Shown: positions 31,336 to 42,269, counted from the first letter of the stretch. The stretch is 64,000 bases of DNA from Blastobasis lacticolella (GCA_905147135.1 LR990049.1:13347428-13411427), one strand, 5' to 3'. Program-made: numbers and translations. The notes: generated by a model not told the origin, from the letters alone.

Positions 31336-33445
31336 CATCATATCAGCCAGAAGACGCCCACTGCTGGGCATAGGCCTCCCCCAGAGATCTCCACAAAGAC
31401 CGGTCCTGTGCTTTCCGCATCCAGCTGGTACCTGCGATCCTTACCAGGTCGTCGGTCCACCTTGTAGGAGGCCTACCCACGCTGCGTCTACCGGTACGTG
31501 GTCGCCACTCGAGAACTTTACTGCCCCATCGGCCATCTGTTCTTCGAGCTATGTGCCCTGCCCACTGCCACTTCAGTCTGGCAATCCTTAGAGCTATGTC
31601 GGTGACCTTGGTTCGCTTGCGGATCTCCTCATTTCTGACTCGATCGCGCAAAGAAACTCCGAGCATAGCTCTTTCCATTGCCCTTTGGGCAACAGTGAGC
31701 TTTCTTATAAGGCCCATAGTGAGTGGCCACGTTTCAGATCCGTAAGTCATCACTGGCAACACACATTGGTCAAAGACCTTCGTCTTGAGACACTGCGGTA
31801 ATTGGGACGAAAATATGTGGCGTAGCTTCCCGAACGCTGCCCAACCGAGTTGGATTCGTCGATTGACCTCTTTCTCGAAATTGGACCTACCTAGCCGGAC
31901 TATTTGTCCTAGGTATGTATAGTCGTCAACAACTTCAAGTGGAGTGCCTCCAACTGTCACTGGAGTAGGCACAACATGGACATTCGACATAATTTTCGTC
32001 TTGTCCATGTTCATTTTAAGACCTACTTGTTGAGAGGCACTACAGAGGTCATCGAGCATTTTGCCCAAGTCTTCCAGGGTTTCAGCCATGACTACGATAT
32101 CGTCAGCAAATCTGAGGTGCGTGAGGTACTCGCCGTTAATATTGATGCCAAGTCCGTCCCAGTCCAGAAGCCTAAAGATATCCTCCAGTGCAGCGGTGAA
32201 CAACTTCGGTGATATGACATCACCTTGTCTAACACCTCGCTGCAGCTGAATAGGTTCTGTGGTCTTGTCCTGGAGCTGGAGAGTGAGGCGTTTTCGTACA
32301 AACACTTCAGTGCTTCGATATATCGATAGTCAATTTGGCACCGCTGTAGAGACTGGAGCACCGCCCAAGTTTCGATCGAATCGAAGGCTTTCTCATAGTC
32401 CACAAACGCCAAGCATAATGGCCGGTTATACTCTTCGGTCTTCTGTACAACCTGCCGCAGCGTATGTATGTGGTCTATGGTACTAAAACCTTTTCGGAAT
32501 CCGGCTTGTTCGGGAGGCTGGAAGTCATCAAACCTGCGTGCGAGACGATTCGTAATGACTCTCGAAAACAGCTTATAGACATGGGTTAGTAGCGATATTG
32601 GTCTGAAGTTCTTCAAGAGAGCCTTATCACCTTTCTTGAAGAACAATATGACTATGCTTCTGTGCCATGCTTCCGGCGTTTTGCCCTCGAGGATGACGGA
32701 ATTGAACAGCTTCTGAAGGGTCTTAAGCACAGGTTTGCCACCAGCTTTCAGAAGCTCAGCCGTAATTCCATCATCACCCGGCGCCTTGTTGTTCTTAAGC
32801 TGTTTGAGAGCCATACTAATCTCGTACAGGCTGATGTCCGGGATATCTTCGGTGTAGTGTCGGGTCAACTTGGCTCTGGGGTCTTTTGCCATACTGGTAA
32901 CAGGTGCCCGTGTTGTCGTGTATAACTGTCCATAGAACCTCTCGACTTCCCTCAAAACCTCGGACTTGGTCGAAACAACTCTGCCGTCATCCGTTTTCAG
33001 TCTCGTCAACTGGCTCTGTCCAATCGACAGATCTCTCGCAAAGACTTTAGAGCCTTTGTTCCGCTCGATCGCCGCCTCAATATTGGTAGTATTGAAGCGG
33101 CGTATGTCGCGAGTCAGAGACTTGGAGATCTGTCGATTAAGTCGCCTAAATTGAGAGACATCATCAGGGGATTGCAGAGTCATTCCGCGTCTTTCTTCGA
33201 TGAGTTTGAGGGTATCGTCAGAGATTTTGTTTGTTCTGTTTGTACGGCAGGCCTTATAAAACTTTGACCCAACCGTATAGACAGTTTCCACGAACCTGTT
33301 ATTATAGTCGTCCACGTCGACGCACTCTCCTAGGCACTCGAAGCGATTTTGTAATTCGAGTTGAAAGCTCTCGGGGTTTTGGATTTGGATGGGTATAGGC
33401 CGGAGCGTGGACCTCATCAATCTCGATCTTTCCAGTCTAACGTAT
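31325..33445 (-). mobile_element. RTE-type LINE insertion with 11-bp target duplication
   Basis: GTCTAACGTAT occurs at 31325-31335 and again at 33435-33445, directly outside the RTE-type sequence. Between them lie about 2.1 kb of minus-strand LINE ending 3' in CTGATATGATG. The insertion site is inside the 3' tail of LINE family L. The 5' end lies just past the endonuclease-coding region, so the copy is 5'-truncated. Confidence 0.85.
31343..33434 (-). pseudogene. RTE-type LINE reverse transcriptase, frameshifted
   Basis: Two overlapping frames (32092-33450 and 31343-32305) form one RT. The first has FRPISLLTHVYKLFSRVITN, QAGFRKGFSTIDHI and the motif-A segment LAFVDYEKAFDSI. After LYENAS the frame shifts by one base near 32275-32295, and the second continues with LQRGVRQGDVISPKLF, the catalytic RFADDIVVM (motif C), the thumb YGSETWPLTMGLIRKLTVAQ, and a C-terminus with GHIARRTDGRWGSKVLEWR and GRPPTRWTDDLV. 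The N-terminal APE endonuclease is missing. The first few residues of the upstream frame (MSYV) are encoded by flanking DNA and not by the element. It is similar to lepidopteran endonuclease-RTs of the RTE clade. Non-functional. Confidence 0.9.
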
Positions 33446-33456
33446 GACATAAAAAA

Positions 33457-33725
33457 TAGTACAAGATTTGGGACATCAGGAAATTACAGTGGAGCGACTG
33501 CCATCTGACCTCCGTGACCATGTTACCAGGGGAATCTGACTAGATTGGATCATGATTACACATTCAGTCGCCTGAATGTGTAGGTTTTATCACGATGTTT
33601 TCCCTAAATAAGAGCATCGGTTCAACTAACGTACATAACTAGGAAAAAATAATTTGGCGGCACTGGCGATCGAATACAGCACCTCTCGTCGTTCCTAGTC
33701 GGATCCCATAACCATAAGGCCACCG
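33457..33725 (-). repeat. SINE-A copy, minus strand
   Basis: The reverse complement shows the family order: a degenerate Pol III head (GGTGGCCTTATGGTTATGGG), the conserved AACCGATGCTCTTATTTAGG and CACATTCAGGCGACTGAATG blocks, GGTCACGGAGGTCAGATGGC and CAGTCGCTCCACTGTAATTT. It is truncated at its 3' end next to the end of LINE-tail family L. Confidence 0.75.
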
Positions 33726-34839
33726 ACGCTCAGTACATGGTCATTACTATTCATCGTGAACAGAACCCCTCCCTGCGGCTTGAGATTGCATTGGCTCTGA
33801 TTACGTTGGAATACAAACACATATGTTTGAATCCTAACATTTGTCAGTGGTAGTACAATTGGCGGCACATCGCGGTACTCGTTTGCAAGCGATATGCATT
33901 CATATCTGAGTTGATATAAGGAACAAAGTTGTAAATTCCATGCGCAGGTATACCTTGCGTAATGAATTTCGTCGTCACGGGAGTGTTCACACTCGGGAAC
34001 TATATTCATCAACAATCTAAGCTCGCTGTGAACAACTCTCCGTGTAATAGGTAACGTCTAATGAATATTGAACATCTGAAACTAGACGGCCCGTTATTAA
34101 TATTATACGCCGATTACACATACACCTGGCTGAAATGTGTGCTTGGGCGCATTCCTTTGTTTACGTAATTTGCGTGATGAGATGATTAACAAAATATACA
34201 CGGTGTATTTTCGAAGCATTGATTTGTATCTATATACCCTAGTACGTGTCGTGTACCAAGATATTGTCCTAGTAAAGGGTAAAACAAGATTAGTAAGCTT
34301 TAAACCTTACGCCAGAAGTTTGAGTTGGCGTCAGCATCTAACGTCTTATTTTGACTTATTTCAAAGTTTTTGAGGCTTATAATAAAATTATAGCCTTCTT
34401 TACAATACCAACAAAAATGTAAAGACAACATCAAAATTATAATTTGATACATATGATGTAGATAAATAAATCAGCTTGAGAATTACTAATTCAGGAACCG
34501 TCTACAGTCTACAGTCTCACACTATACTCGGTGAAGTCGGGACTGATTTATTAATGAATTATATTAGGTTACTCTATAACCTAATTTAAAGGTTAGGTTA
34601 GCTTAGGGTTGTGGTAATACATATACCGTCAATACGGGGCAGTGGTTCATCTTGGAATCTGAGTTACCTCACTTTTTCCCACTGAGACATAACTGAAGAT
34701 TGTCAGATATTTATAACAGGCATATTACCGAAAAAAATGTGTTATCGCGGACGTCGACATAGTAATTTTGAGGACAACATACATATTTAGAGCAAAAATC
34801 TACATTCTATCATCACACCGCTCGCCACCGACAGGGAGT
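33726..34839. other. Intergenic, no gene seen
   Basis: A 106-codon minus frame ending at 33695 overlaps the SINE head and has no domain. A 78-codon + frame at 34137-34373 has no support. Nothing else recognised. Confidence 0.5.
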
Positions 34840-35070
34840 TAATCCACTGTGCTCCAAATGAATTTTCTCCCACGCACATTAAGGTTTTGAAATGAACTAC
34901 CTGGAGAGGTTTGCCCTGGAATTCTTCAAGAAAGGGGTGAAAAGGTTTTTACGGGGTCAGCAACGTGGGTGATGCCCCTGGTATTGCAAACGTTCATAGG
35001 CTGTGGTGACTGCTTTCCATCAGGCAGGCTGTAAGCTTGTTTGCCATCTAAGTGTTATAAAAAAAATCGG
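34840..35070 (+). repeat. LINE 3' end (family with GCTTGTTTGCC tail)
   Basis: A short coding remnant (LEFFKKGVKRFLRGQQRG then stop) is followed by CATAGGCTGTGGTGACTGC, TTTCCATCAGGCAGGCTGTA, AGCTTGTTTGCCATC and GTTATAAAAAAA. The trailer matches, in reverse, 54152-54235, so both are 3' ends of one LINE family. Confidence 0.65.
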
Positions 35071-35776
35071 ACTATAAAGGATGCCACTTGCCACTCAATA
35101 AAAATCCACATAATTTTTCCCGAGATCGATTTTTTGTTACAGTGAGAGCAACAACAGTTAAGAACTTGTTCTGAACTTTAGTTGCCATCGTGACAATAAT
35201 AGTTCTTTTCTGTTTAGTGACGTGATAAAACGTTTAATAAAAGATGTGTCATTTATGAGTTTGGTGACAATACGGCACACGTGTCCACTTGTCGATTACG
35301 TGTCCATTACCACTTGTTATATTCATATGCCAAATATATCAAATTCTATCTTTATACGAGACTGGAGTTTCAGCAACTGGGGTTACCGCCTGCTGATATA
35401 TGATCGGCAGGGCAAAAGGATTCTGATAACCAGTTTAACCATAGGAATAACCCTGATTAACATAACACTCGTTATTCTGTTCTCCATTGGTTAACCTTGA
35501 GGAGCCCACATAAATGTCCATAGTTCACTACAATAATAAAAAATATATAAATTGTTTAACATATAAATGACAAATTGAACGTAGTATATGAAAAAGCAAG
35601 TTGTGCCTATATTTGTAGAGAAGTAGGCGAAAAGCATACCTATTCTAATGTTTTAATAATACAACTTCTCAGTTCATTATTATGTAGGTATGTGGGGCAT
35701 CATGATGACTGTGTCGTATTAATTTTACAAAATAAGCATGATTCTAAAAATTAACAAATCACTTGTATAACTAATT
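35071..35776. other. Intergenic, no gene seen
   Basis: A 90-codon frame at 35222-35494 ends in a hydrophobic stretch but has no start context, splice signals or homology I recognise. Not called. Confidence 0.45.
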
Positions 35777-36002
35777 TGACGACCTGAATGGTTCAGTTGG
35801 TTAACATGCCGGTCGCCATGGAGAGGTCCAGGTTTCGATTCCCGACCGAGCAGAAATTGAAATGATGAATTTTCATTTCTGTTACGGGTCGGGGCGTAGT
35901 ATGTATAATAAGTAAGTAAAAAAAAACGATATAAGCCTAATATAAGCTTTGCTTACTTTGGGGCTAGATGGCGCAGTGTGAATTTGTCCAAGCATATTTA
36001 TT
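35777..36002 (+). repeat. SINE-B copy 1
   Basis: tRNA-derived SINE. The head contains TGGTTCAGTTGGTTAACATG (A-box region) and GGTTTCGATTCC (B box with one extra T). The body is CAGAAATTGAAATGATGAAT, TTTCATTTCTGTTACGGGTC, a spacer, GCTTACTTTGGGGCTAGATG and a terminal TTGTCCAAGCATATTTATT. Copies 2 and 3 are at 50.65 and 56.42 kb. Confidence 0.85.
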
Positions 36003-37125
36003 CAACGAGGTATCCAGAATTATAATACATTATTATTGGCTTGTAAATACTCGTGATAATCATCATCAACAGCTTGTAAGAGCTCGACAATAACTGTTTA
36101 TAATTTAATTAGTACTTACTGATAGTATTTCAGTGAGAACAACACTTCAAATACCTGTATAAGAGCCTCATAAAATATATTACGTAAGTAATTACATTAT
36201 GTGACAATAATAGCCATTGGTTTTTCTTTATATTTACATTATATGGATATCTTAATTGATATTCATTCATACATAGTAAGTAATGGGCTAACAGGTGGGG
36301 CAACGAAATGGGTCGGATTTGGAAGGACACACGAAGGTAAAAAATTGAGAGCGCTAATTACGTTTAATATAAAACAGAGGCATTTGGATGATATTTTTAA
36401 AAAGTAAAATGTGAGATAGAGAGTAAGGCGGTCATATATTCTGACAAGCAGTACGCCCGACTTGTAGAATTTTATATCAGGAGGAATTCCATTTAAGAAA
36501 GTGGATGATTTCGGATAAGTTAACCTACTCAGTGTCTTAACTTTGCGACGGTGGTACGCTACATATGTATTAATGCTGTAAGGTTTTCTTGAGAAAAATA
36601 CGTCTTTCATTAGATGAGACACTCATGTGCGAGTTTATTCAAGAAGATTTATGCATGTTTATTCATTCAGAACTTGGATGGAAACGAGAATTGAAATAAG
36701 ACCACCAGGCGTCAGACATGTCTATTAGGTAGCCCGATTGCCTGTAAGTCTGCCGTATACAATAAAAAATACATTTTAGTTCTAAAATATTTCAAAACAG
36801 ACTGCACGGCACCTCGTATGGCTCGAATAGTTCTGAGTTTAGCGAGGTAGGGATCATTGGACTTATTTTCCCAAGGCTGCGTTGATTACGGAAAAAAATT
36901 ATAATTCACACAGACTGGAATTTTTCAGTTACTATTTCTTGATACCACCACTTTACTTAAAAACCGATTTAAAAAATGGAATTCCCAAAAATGCCCACTC
37001 ATGAACAACAGCCCTTTTTCGGCGGTGCGTGCGATAAACATCACCTCGACTTCGAGTGCGGTCCTGGCGTGATATGGCTCGAGTCAGGATACGTTTTCGC
37101 GTCGTCCATGTCCGTAAAGTCGACC
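36003..37125. other. Upstream region of gene B
   Basis: No supported gene. The 119-codon minus frame at 36263-36622 overlaps a + frame and has no motif I can identify. The last 150 bp before the TATA box are GC-richer (GACTTCGAGTGCGGTCCTGG, GTTTTCGCGTCGTCC) and may be proximal promoter. Confidence 0.45.
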
Positions 37126-37133
37126 TATAAAAG
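37126..37133 (+). promoter_or_regulatory. TATA box of gene B
   Basis: TATAAAAG, followed 31 bases downstream by GCAGTA (A at 37157), a match to the arthropod initiator TCAGT. The spacing is ideal for a TATA/Inr core promoter. Confidence 0.75.
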
Positions 37134-37156
37134 CGGTGGGTCTGGCACAGTGGGGC

Positions 37157-37203
37157 AGTAGATTTGCCGGTTTGTGCCTGTGCCATCACGTCCTCAAACA
37201 AAG
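37157..37203 (+). other. Non-coding first exon of gene B (predicted)
   Basis: Starts at the initiator A and ends at the donor CAAAG|GTGGGT. It has no ATG. It is joined across a 1643-bp intron (37204-38846) to the acceptor TTTATTTCCAG, 8 bases before the gene B ATG. It is about 47 bases long, similar to the predicted ~53-base first exon of gene A. Confidence 0.65.
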
Positions 37204-37756
37204 GTGGGTTCTTTATAAGTTTACGCAACCGTCTGTGTAACTGAGGCAGGGTTATCGTCCAAGTATGTATTTAATTAAGTCTTCCTTTTTACATTTTCAT
37301 TTTCTTTGCCGTTTAATTGTAATGCTGTTGATGTGGGCTTTGTTAGTGAATTAGGTTTTCTACATAGTGGATTATTGGAATAGTCTATTTAATTAAACCT
37401 ATGGCTATTACCAATTTCATTATAATTTTAGCATTAAAAATTATGTGATTCTGGGGAAACTAGCCTTTGGAAATTAAAACAGCAAGTATATTAATTGTAG
37501 TTAAATACCTTTTGGTTTAGACTACGTATTATATGCTTAACTTTGTGGTTATTAAAGCAATTTGTAGTAATAATCGGTTTGTTTAAGAGACTGAACATTC
37601 TTGATTTAATAAACAATGAGAACCTATTATATATTTGTATTATTAGGCCGCCTGCTTAACGATTAGTTATCAAAAGTGCCGATAATAGAAAACTATCAAC
37701 GTCAATAGAGCTTTATTACATTCGTTTAAAGTTATTGGCTGAATAATGCTGATAAA

Positions 37757-38014
37757 TACATAGTATAAAACAAAGTCGCTTCCCGCCGTTTGTCCCAATG
37801 TGTCAATCAATCAATCAAATAGTTTATTTGCAAGAATAGAGTAGCATATATGTACGTATCTATATACAATAGTATCTATGTACGCTTAGATCTTTTAAAT
37901 TACGAAATGGGTTTTAGTAGATAGAGTGATTCAAAAGGGAGGTTTATAAACAAGAAAAAAGTGTAGGTAGGTGTGAAGTAGATGTACACTAACAAAGTCG
38001 CCGGGTCCACTAGT
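37757..38014 (+). mobile_element. Helitron-like non-autonomous element in gene B intron 1
   Basis: Head CATAGTATAAAACAAAGTCG and CTTCCCGCCGTTTGTCCCAA, middle TACGCTTAGATCTTTTAAAT and ATAGAGTGATTCAAAAGGGA, end CGCCGGGTCCACTAGT. This order is familiar from lepidopteran Helitron-like repeats. An extra ~75-bp segment starting with CAATCAATCAATCAAATAG (about 37803-37880) interrupts it. Confidence 0.6.
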
Positions 38015-38854
38015 AATCACTAAAATGACAAAGGAACCGTTCACCTGCACGTAATTCTTAAACTCGGCTCTATCCAAATTGCTGGTTACATACGCACTGA
38101 CCATTATGGGCGATTTACACCTACATAACTGGAATTTCCTCTACCTGCTACTATTGCGACGATGGTTGACCCGACCCTTGTCAGTATTTAACCTTCAGCC
38201 TCGTACCGGGTTATTGACAGGTCTGTAGTGAAAACTTTTTGTCGCCAACCCTAACGGCCTGTAGAGAGATGTGCTTAGTTAATTTCGGGTTATATGAATA
38301 ACACTTTAAGCCGGGGTCAGCGTTTTGTCAGCTCTATCTAACGTCAGTTACGTAAGAGATGGGTTAAAACTTATGCTTTGTTAACCTGTTTAAGTGATTC
38401 GCGGAATTGTTGGATTGAAAAGTAATTAAGAATTACCTACTTAGATACTATTCGTGTTTCGCAAAAGTACGAAAAATAATATAACTATATAAAATCACTA
38501 CTCGTTTTTAATTCTTTTGCACATGGTGCACACATTAAATTCTCTATTTTTCTTTAGAAATTATAGTCCATGTCTTATAATTTATTTATTCTTAGGAAAA
38601 TTATTTAATAAGTTTAAGAACGACGTTTAACGTTTTTAGTATAAAGTTTTTGGTTAATTTGGAAGACATTGGTGAAAGCCGTCCTAAATCTAATTTATCT
38701 GTATTAGGAGTAACACCGATGCTGCGGCGTCTGGCTCCTCGTTTGTCACTGAGTAGCATAAAAAAACATCTATCAATCAATAATCTTCATCAATGAAAAC
38801 TTTCGCATGAACAATACCTATTAATATAATTTACCTTTATTTCCAGTAGAAACC

Positions 38855-41800
38855 ATGAAACTGTGCACCGTTGCCTTCGCGCTGCTCGCCGCGTGCGCAG
38901 CCTCGTACGCGCTGGAGCAAGGGCCGCTGCTGACGGCGCTGCAGCCCCAGACACGGGAGCTGACCCCCGTGATCCTGGTGGACCAGGCTCACAACAGGCA
39001 GAAGAGAGGCTTGCTGCTAGGTAATAAGACGCAAATTGGTTTGCAGCTTTAGATTTAGCGTTACAAGTTAATTAGGTGTGTCTAGTCTGTGTTACCATAC
39101 ATTTTGCTGTGTTTAGTCAACTTATCGCTAACGTATTATTATTATATTAGACGGGACTTAGACGCGACGTACCTCTTCGATTTCTTTTTCCCGAAGTTTC
39201 AGTAGGTAGGACAGTCTTCTCGTAACCAAGTGGGGTGTAACTCTACCGACACATCGCGAAAACAAATCGAAAAGCTACGTCGCGTGTAACTTCCGTCTAA
39301 TATAATAATATGTATTGTTTATACATATATAATATGTAAAACAAATTATCGGTAACGGTCTACAGAGTGTAACACACCCGGATGTTATATTGAAAGGCAC
39401 TAAAGTTGAAAAAGCATTCATTTACACTTTGTGACCTAATATATAATCCTAAATACTCTGATGGTAGGGAGTCTTGTAAATTTTGTTATTCACTTTTGAT
39501 GTAGTAAGTCTATATAAGTTCATAAAGTCTAATAAGAACCTACTTAAATAACGGTGTTTGATGATTAAACTAACTTAGAATATGTCGCATGACATTGATT
39601 ATTAAGTAAGAATAAATGATATTTATTTTTAGATATTTATCTAAAAAAATAGTAGTAGTAGGAAGTCCATACTATATTCATAAAGTCCAATAAGTTAAAT
39701 AATGACCGGTGTTTGATGATTTAACGAACTTAGGTACTCGTATATGTCGCATAGCATTGATTATACAATAAGAATAAAGGATTTCAATTTTTAGATATTC
39801 ATATAATTAATTAAGTATTCATGATATGTAGTTGTTCTTCTTTAACTATATTTATGTGACTTCCATGTCATTTGCGAACCCGTAGTACAGGTTAAGGGCA
39901 ATAACTATAGGCCGCCAAGTCGATCAACAGGTTAACGATGTACTGGAACGCAAAATAATGACCTACGGTACTTCTTCATTATCTTCTTTATGTTTTAAAA
40001 AATGCATAGGTATCGTTGTGATGTTGCAGTGTGTTGGCTAATACGCTAATTACGTTTGACTAATTTTAGTCGTCTTAATTTTGAAGCGTAAATCGTGAGA
40101 GCAAATCAAAATGGAATGTAGTGCTTAAAAAATTAGGCCCATTTTTGTATCACGCCTTTTGAAAAGATGAGCGACGCAAACTTAATATAAGTGATGGAAT
40201 ACAAAAATGGACCCTATTGTATGAGCAATACATTCCACTTTGATTTGCTCTCACGTATTTTGCTTCTGAATTTAGTCAGGTGTAATTAGCGCATAAGATT
40301 CGAAATGTATAATTACACCTACCTACTTCATACACAGGTCAACCTTATTTACTTCGAAAAAACAAGTTGACAAACAGTTTTATTACTTAAGTACGCAAAA
40401 CAATAGATAATATTACATCAGAATGTGTCTATATCCGAGCACATGATTTATATTAAATCAGTTCCCTATTGTACGTTACAATCTATTGATATTCAAACAG
40501 CAACTGTCCCCCAAGACCAATAACTTTCTACCAAGTTTCTACCCTAAGAGATTGATGGCGTTGTGTCAACCAAGTAAACGCAACACTCCACTGTTAGTAC
40601 CTATATGCTATTCGACGAGTAGGAGCAATTTTAGAAATAATACTTATTAAAGTGAGTTGCTCTATAATTAACTAAAACTAAAAAGATAAAAAATGTATTT
40701 CCTACGGTTTGATTTACGGACTGATAGCTTGAGTCTGAAAACTTTTGTTAAGAGTTTTTGTATAATTGCTTCTAGATTTATTGATTAATTTTGGTGCAGC
40801 CCATTCTATTTCGTTTGAATAAGACTAATGTCATGTCAGACAATTATTTAAAGGAAGTTTCTATTGCAAATATGATAATGTAATCGCAAATTGATATGAT
40901 AATTGCAAATTGATATTACAGACACCGAATTAATTAAATTCAAAACGGTAGGTACCCAAAATTTTTGTGTTCTGGACTGCAATAAACTGGTTATGGTGGT
41001 AACTCCCATAGCACATAATATCTATACTGATTTAGGCAAAATGTGAATGTGTGCTTCTGTGTACATCTCTAGCCATCCTGGGGCTCTATTTTTGGATCTC
41101 TGGCTTCGATTCGAACGCTTTTTAATTTTTATTTTTTGCATAAAAAATTCAATATTTTAAAAATTACAATGACAACACAGAAAGAGTACGGTTCAAAAAT
41201 AGGGAAAATCAGCATCATGCATTAAAATATAGAATTTTTCACGCCGAATATCAAAATTGAAGCGAGCGATTAAAAAATACGGCACCTGGTGTCGTGGCGA
41301 CCTAAACCATATTGAAACTCCGTGCCTATATTGAAACTACAACTCGACATTTAATTACAGGCGGTGCCCTCCTCGGCGCCGGTTTGTTGGGCGCGGGCGC
41401 GATTGGCGCTGGCGTCGTCGGCGCAGGCGCACTGGGCGCGGGAGCCCTCGGCGCGGGCGCACTGATCGGCGCTAAGGCCGGCTACTTCGCGGGCCGCGGA
41501 CGCAGCTTCGGCGGGTACTACGGCGGCGGGTACGGCGGCGGGTACGGCGGTGGCTTCTACGGCGGCAGCGGGTACTACGGCGGCGGTGGATACTACGGCG
41601 GTTACAGGTGTGTTTCGATTGTAGAGTTGGTAGCTTTTGAATGCAAAGTGGGTGATGATTTCGTGAAATTATAGTTATGTTATTATGCCTTTCTCACATT
41701 TAATAGGTAAAATTCGTAGATAGCTACGTAATAGGAATAATATTCCACCCTTTGAACCCAGCTACCAAGCGGGAATATTTATTTAATGGTTTATCAAAGT

Positions 41801-42115
41801 TTGATTTCTAGCTACAAAATTGGAAAGAAAACTCATTTCTGTAGCCGGCTACCAAATGGGAATATTATTTGACATTTCTTAGCTGGTTTGAGGCTAGCTC
41901 TAAAATAGGAAAGCATAATCTCTTATTATACCAACTACCAACTTATTTCTTTGAAATCTGTGCTTTGAACTTGAGCTTGAGTTTGATTATAAAATTATGA
42001 AACTGCTTGAAATAAACCGTGGACTAACTGGCAGAACAACATTATTAATATTTTTCTTTTCTTTTTGTTTTCCAGGAGCTACCCGACTTACTACGTTGAA
42101 GACGAGTGGTGCTGA
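38855..42115 (+). CDS. Gene B: secreted Gly/Ala/Tyr-rich propeptide protein, spliced
   Basis: Coding exons 38855-39020, 41361-41607 and 42076-42115 encode 150 residues. Intron 2 (GTAATA...TTAATTACAG) is phase 1, splitting Gly56; intron 3 (GTGTGT...TGTTTTCCAG) is phase 2. Residues 1-19 are a signal peptide. The propeptide ends in the furin-type site RQKR (48-51), and the mature start is GLLLGGALL. Six GAGxx pentapeptides (GAGLL, GAGAI, GAGVV, three GAGAL) span 61-90, then a Gly/Tyr-rich region with GGYYGGG- and GGGYGGG-type repeats (about 105-137), and the tail RSYPTYYVEDEWC with the only mature Cys at 150. The low-complexity pattern is like silk, cuticle or chorion matrix proteins, so I infer an extracellular structural role; the family is not recognised. 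It shares signal-pro-KR-GLLL layout and intron phase with gene A. The poly(A) signal AATAAA is at 42258. Confidence 0.9.
39135..39311. mobile_element. MITE, TTAGACGGGACTT family, in gene B intron 2
   Basis: Arms of roughly 65 bp, imperfectly inverted: ATTATTATATTAGACGGG, CTTAGACGCGACGTACCT and TTTCGATT on the left; the right end is the reverse complement of ATATTATTATATTAGACGG, ...ACACGCGACGTAGC and TTTTCGATTTG. A second full copy lies at 48036-48174 and a half copy at 13630-13742. No transposase. Confidence 0.8.
39505..39805 (+). repeat. Diverged ~155-bp tandem duplication in gene B intron 2
   Basis: Segments starting near 39505 and 39660 share, in order, TTCATAAAGTC.AATAAG, GGTGTTTGATGATT, AACTTAG, ATATGTCGCAT, CATTGATTAT and AATAAGAATAAA-like blocks ending in TTTTTAGATATT. 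The copies differ by many substitutions and small indels, so the duplication is old. Confidence 0.75.
40043..40292. mobile_element. MITE with long inverted arms in gene B intron 2
   Basis: GTGAGAGCAAATCAAAATGG and AATGTA (left, from 40095) pair with TACATTCCACTTTGATTTG and CTCTCAC (right, to 40254). Further matching blocks lie inside (CCATTTTTGTAT / ATACAAAAATGG) and outside (CGCTAATTAC / GTAATTAGCG, interrupted on the left by about 14 bp). About 250 bp overall, no coding, duplication not defined. Confidence 0.75.
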
Positions 42116-42257
42116 AAAGTGACGTTGTGAAATTAATATGGACAATGCTATTAATAATTACCTAAGTTTACGAGTGTTATTGTTGTTTGAGGCAGTACTA
42201 TTATGATTTAGTGCAACGCGATGCCTATGAATGCGTGGCTGACATGCCTGTGAAATG

Positions 42258-42263
42258 AATAAA
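42258..42263 (+). terminator. Poly(A) signal of gene B
   Basis: AATAAA 143 bases after the stop codon, with a T-rich run about 20 bases later, matching a normal cleavage site. Confidence 0.8.
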
Positions 42264-42269
42264 CGTTAT

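Noticed and set aside
33695..34015. 106-codon minus-strand frame upstream of the RTE LINE, considered as its missing endonuclease
   Set aside because: No endonuclease motifs (no SDH or GDWN), partly inside a SINE, and outside the RTE target duplication.
36263..36622. 119-codon minus-strand frame, considered as a LINE C-terminus
   Set aside because: I could not match it to any RT motif, and a + frame overlaps it.
41312..41674. 120-codon frame starting upstream of gene B exon 3
   Set aside because: Its beginning and end are intron sequence; the true exon is 41361-41607, bounded by AG and GT.
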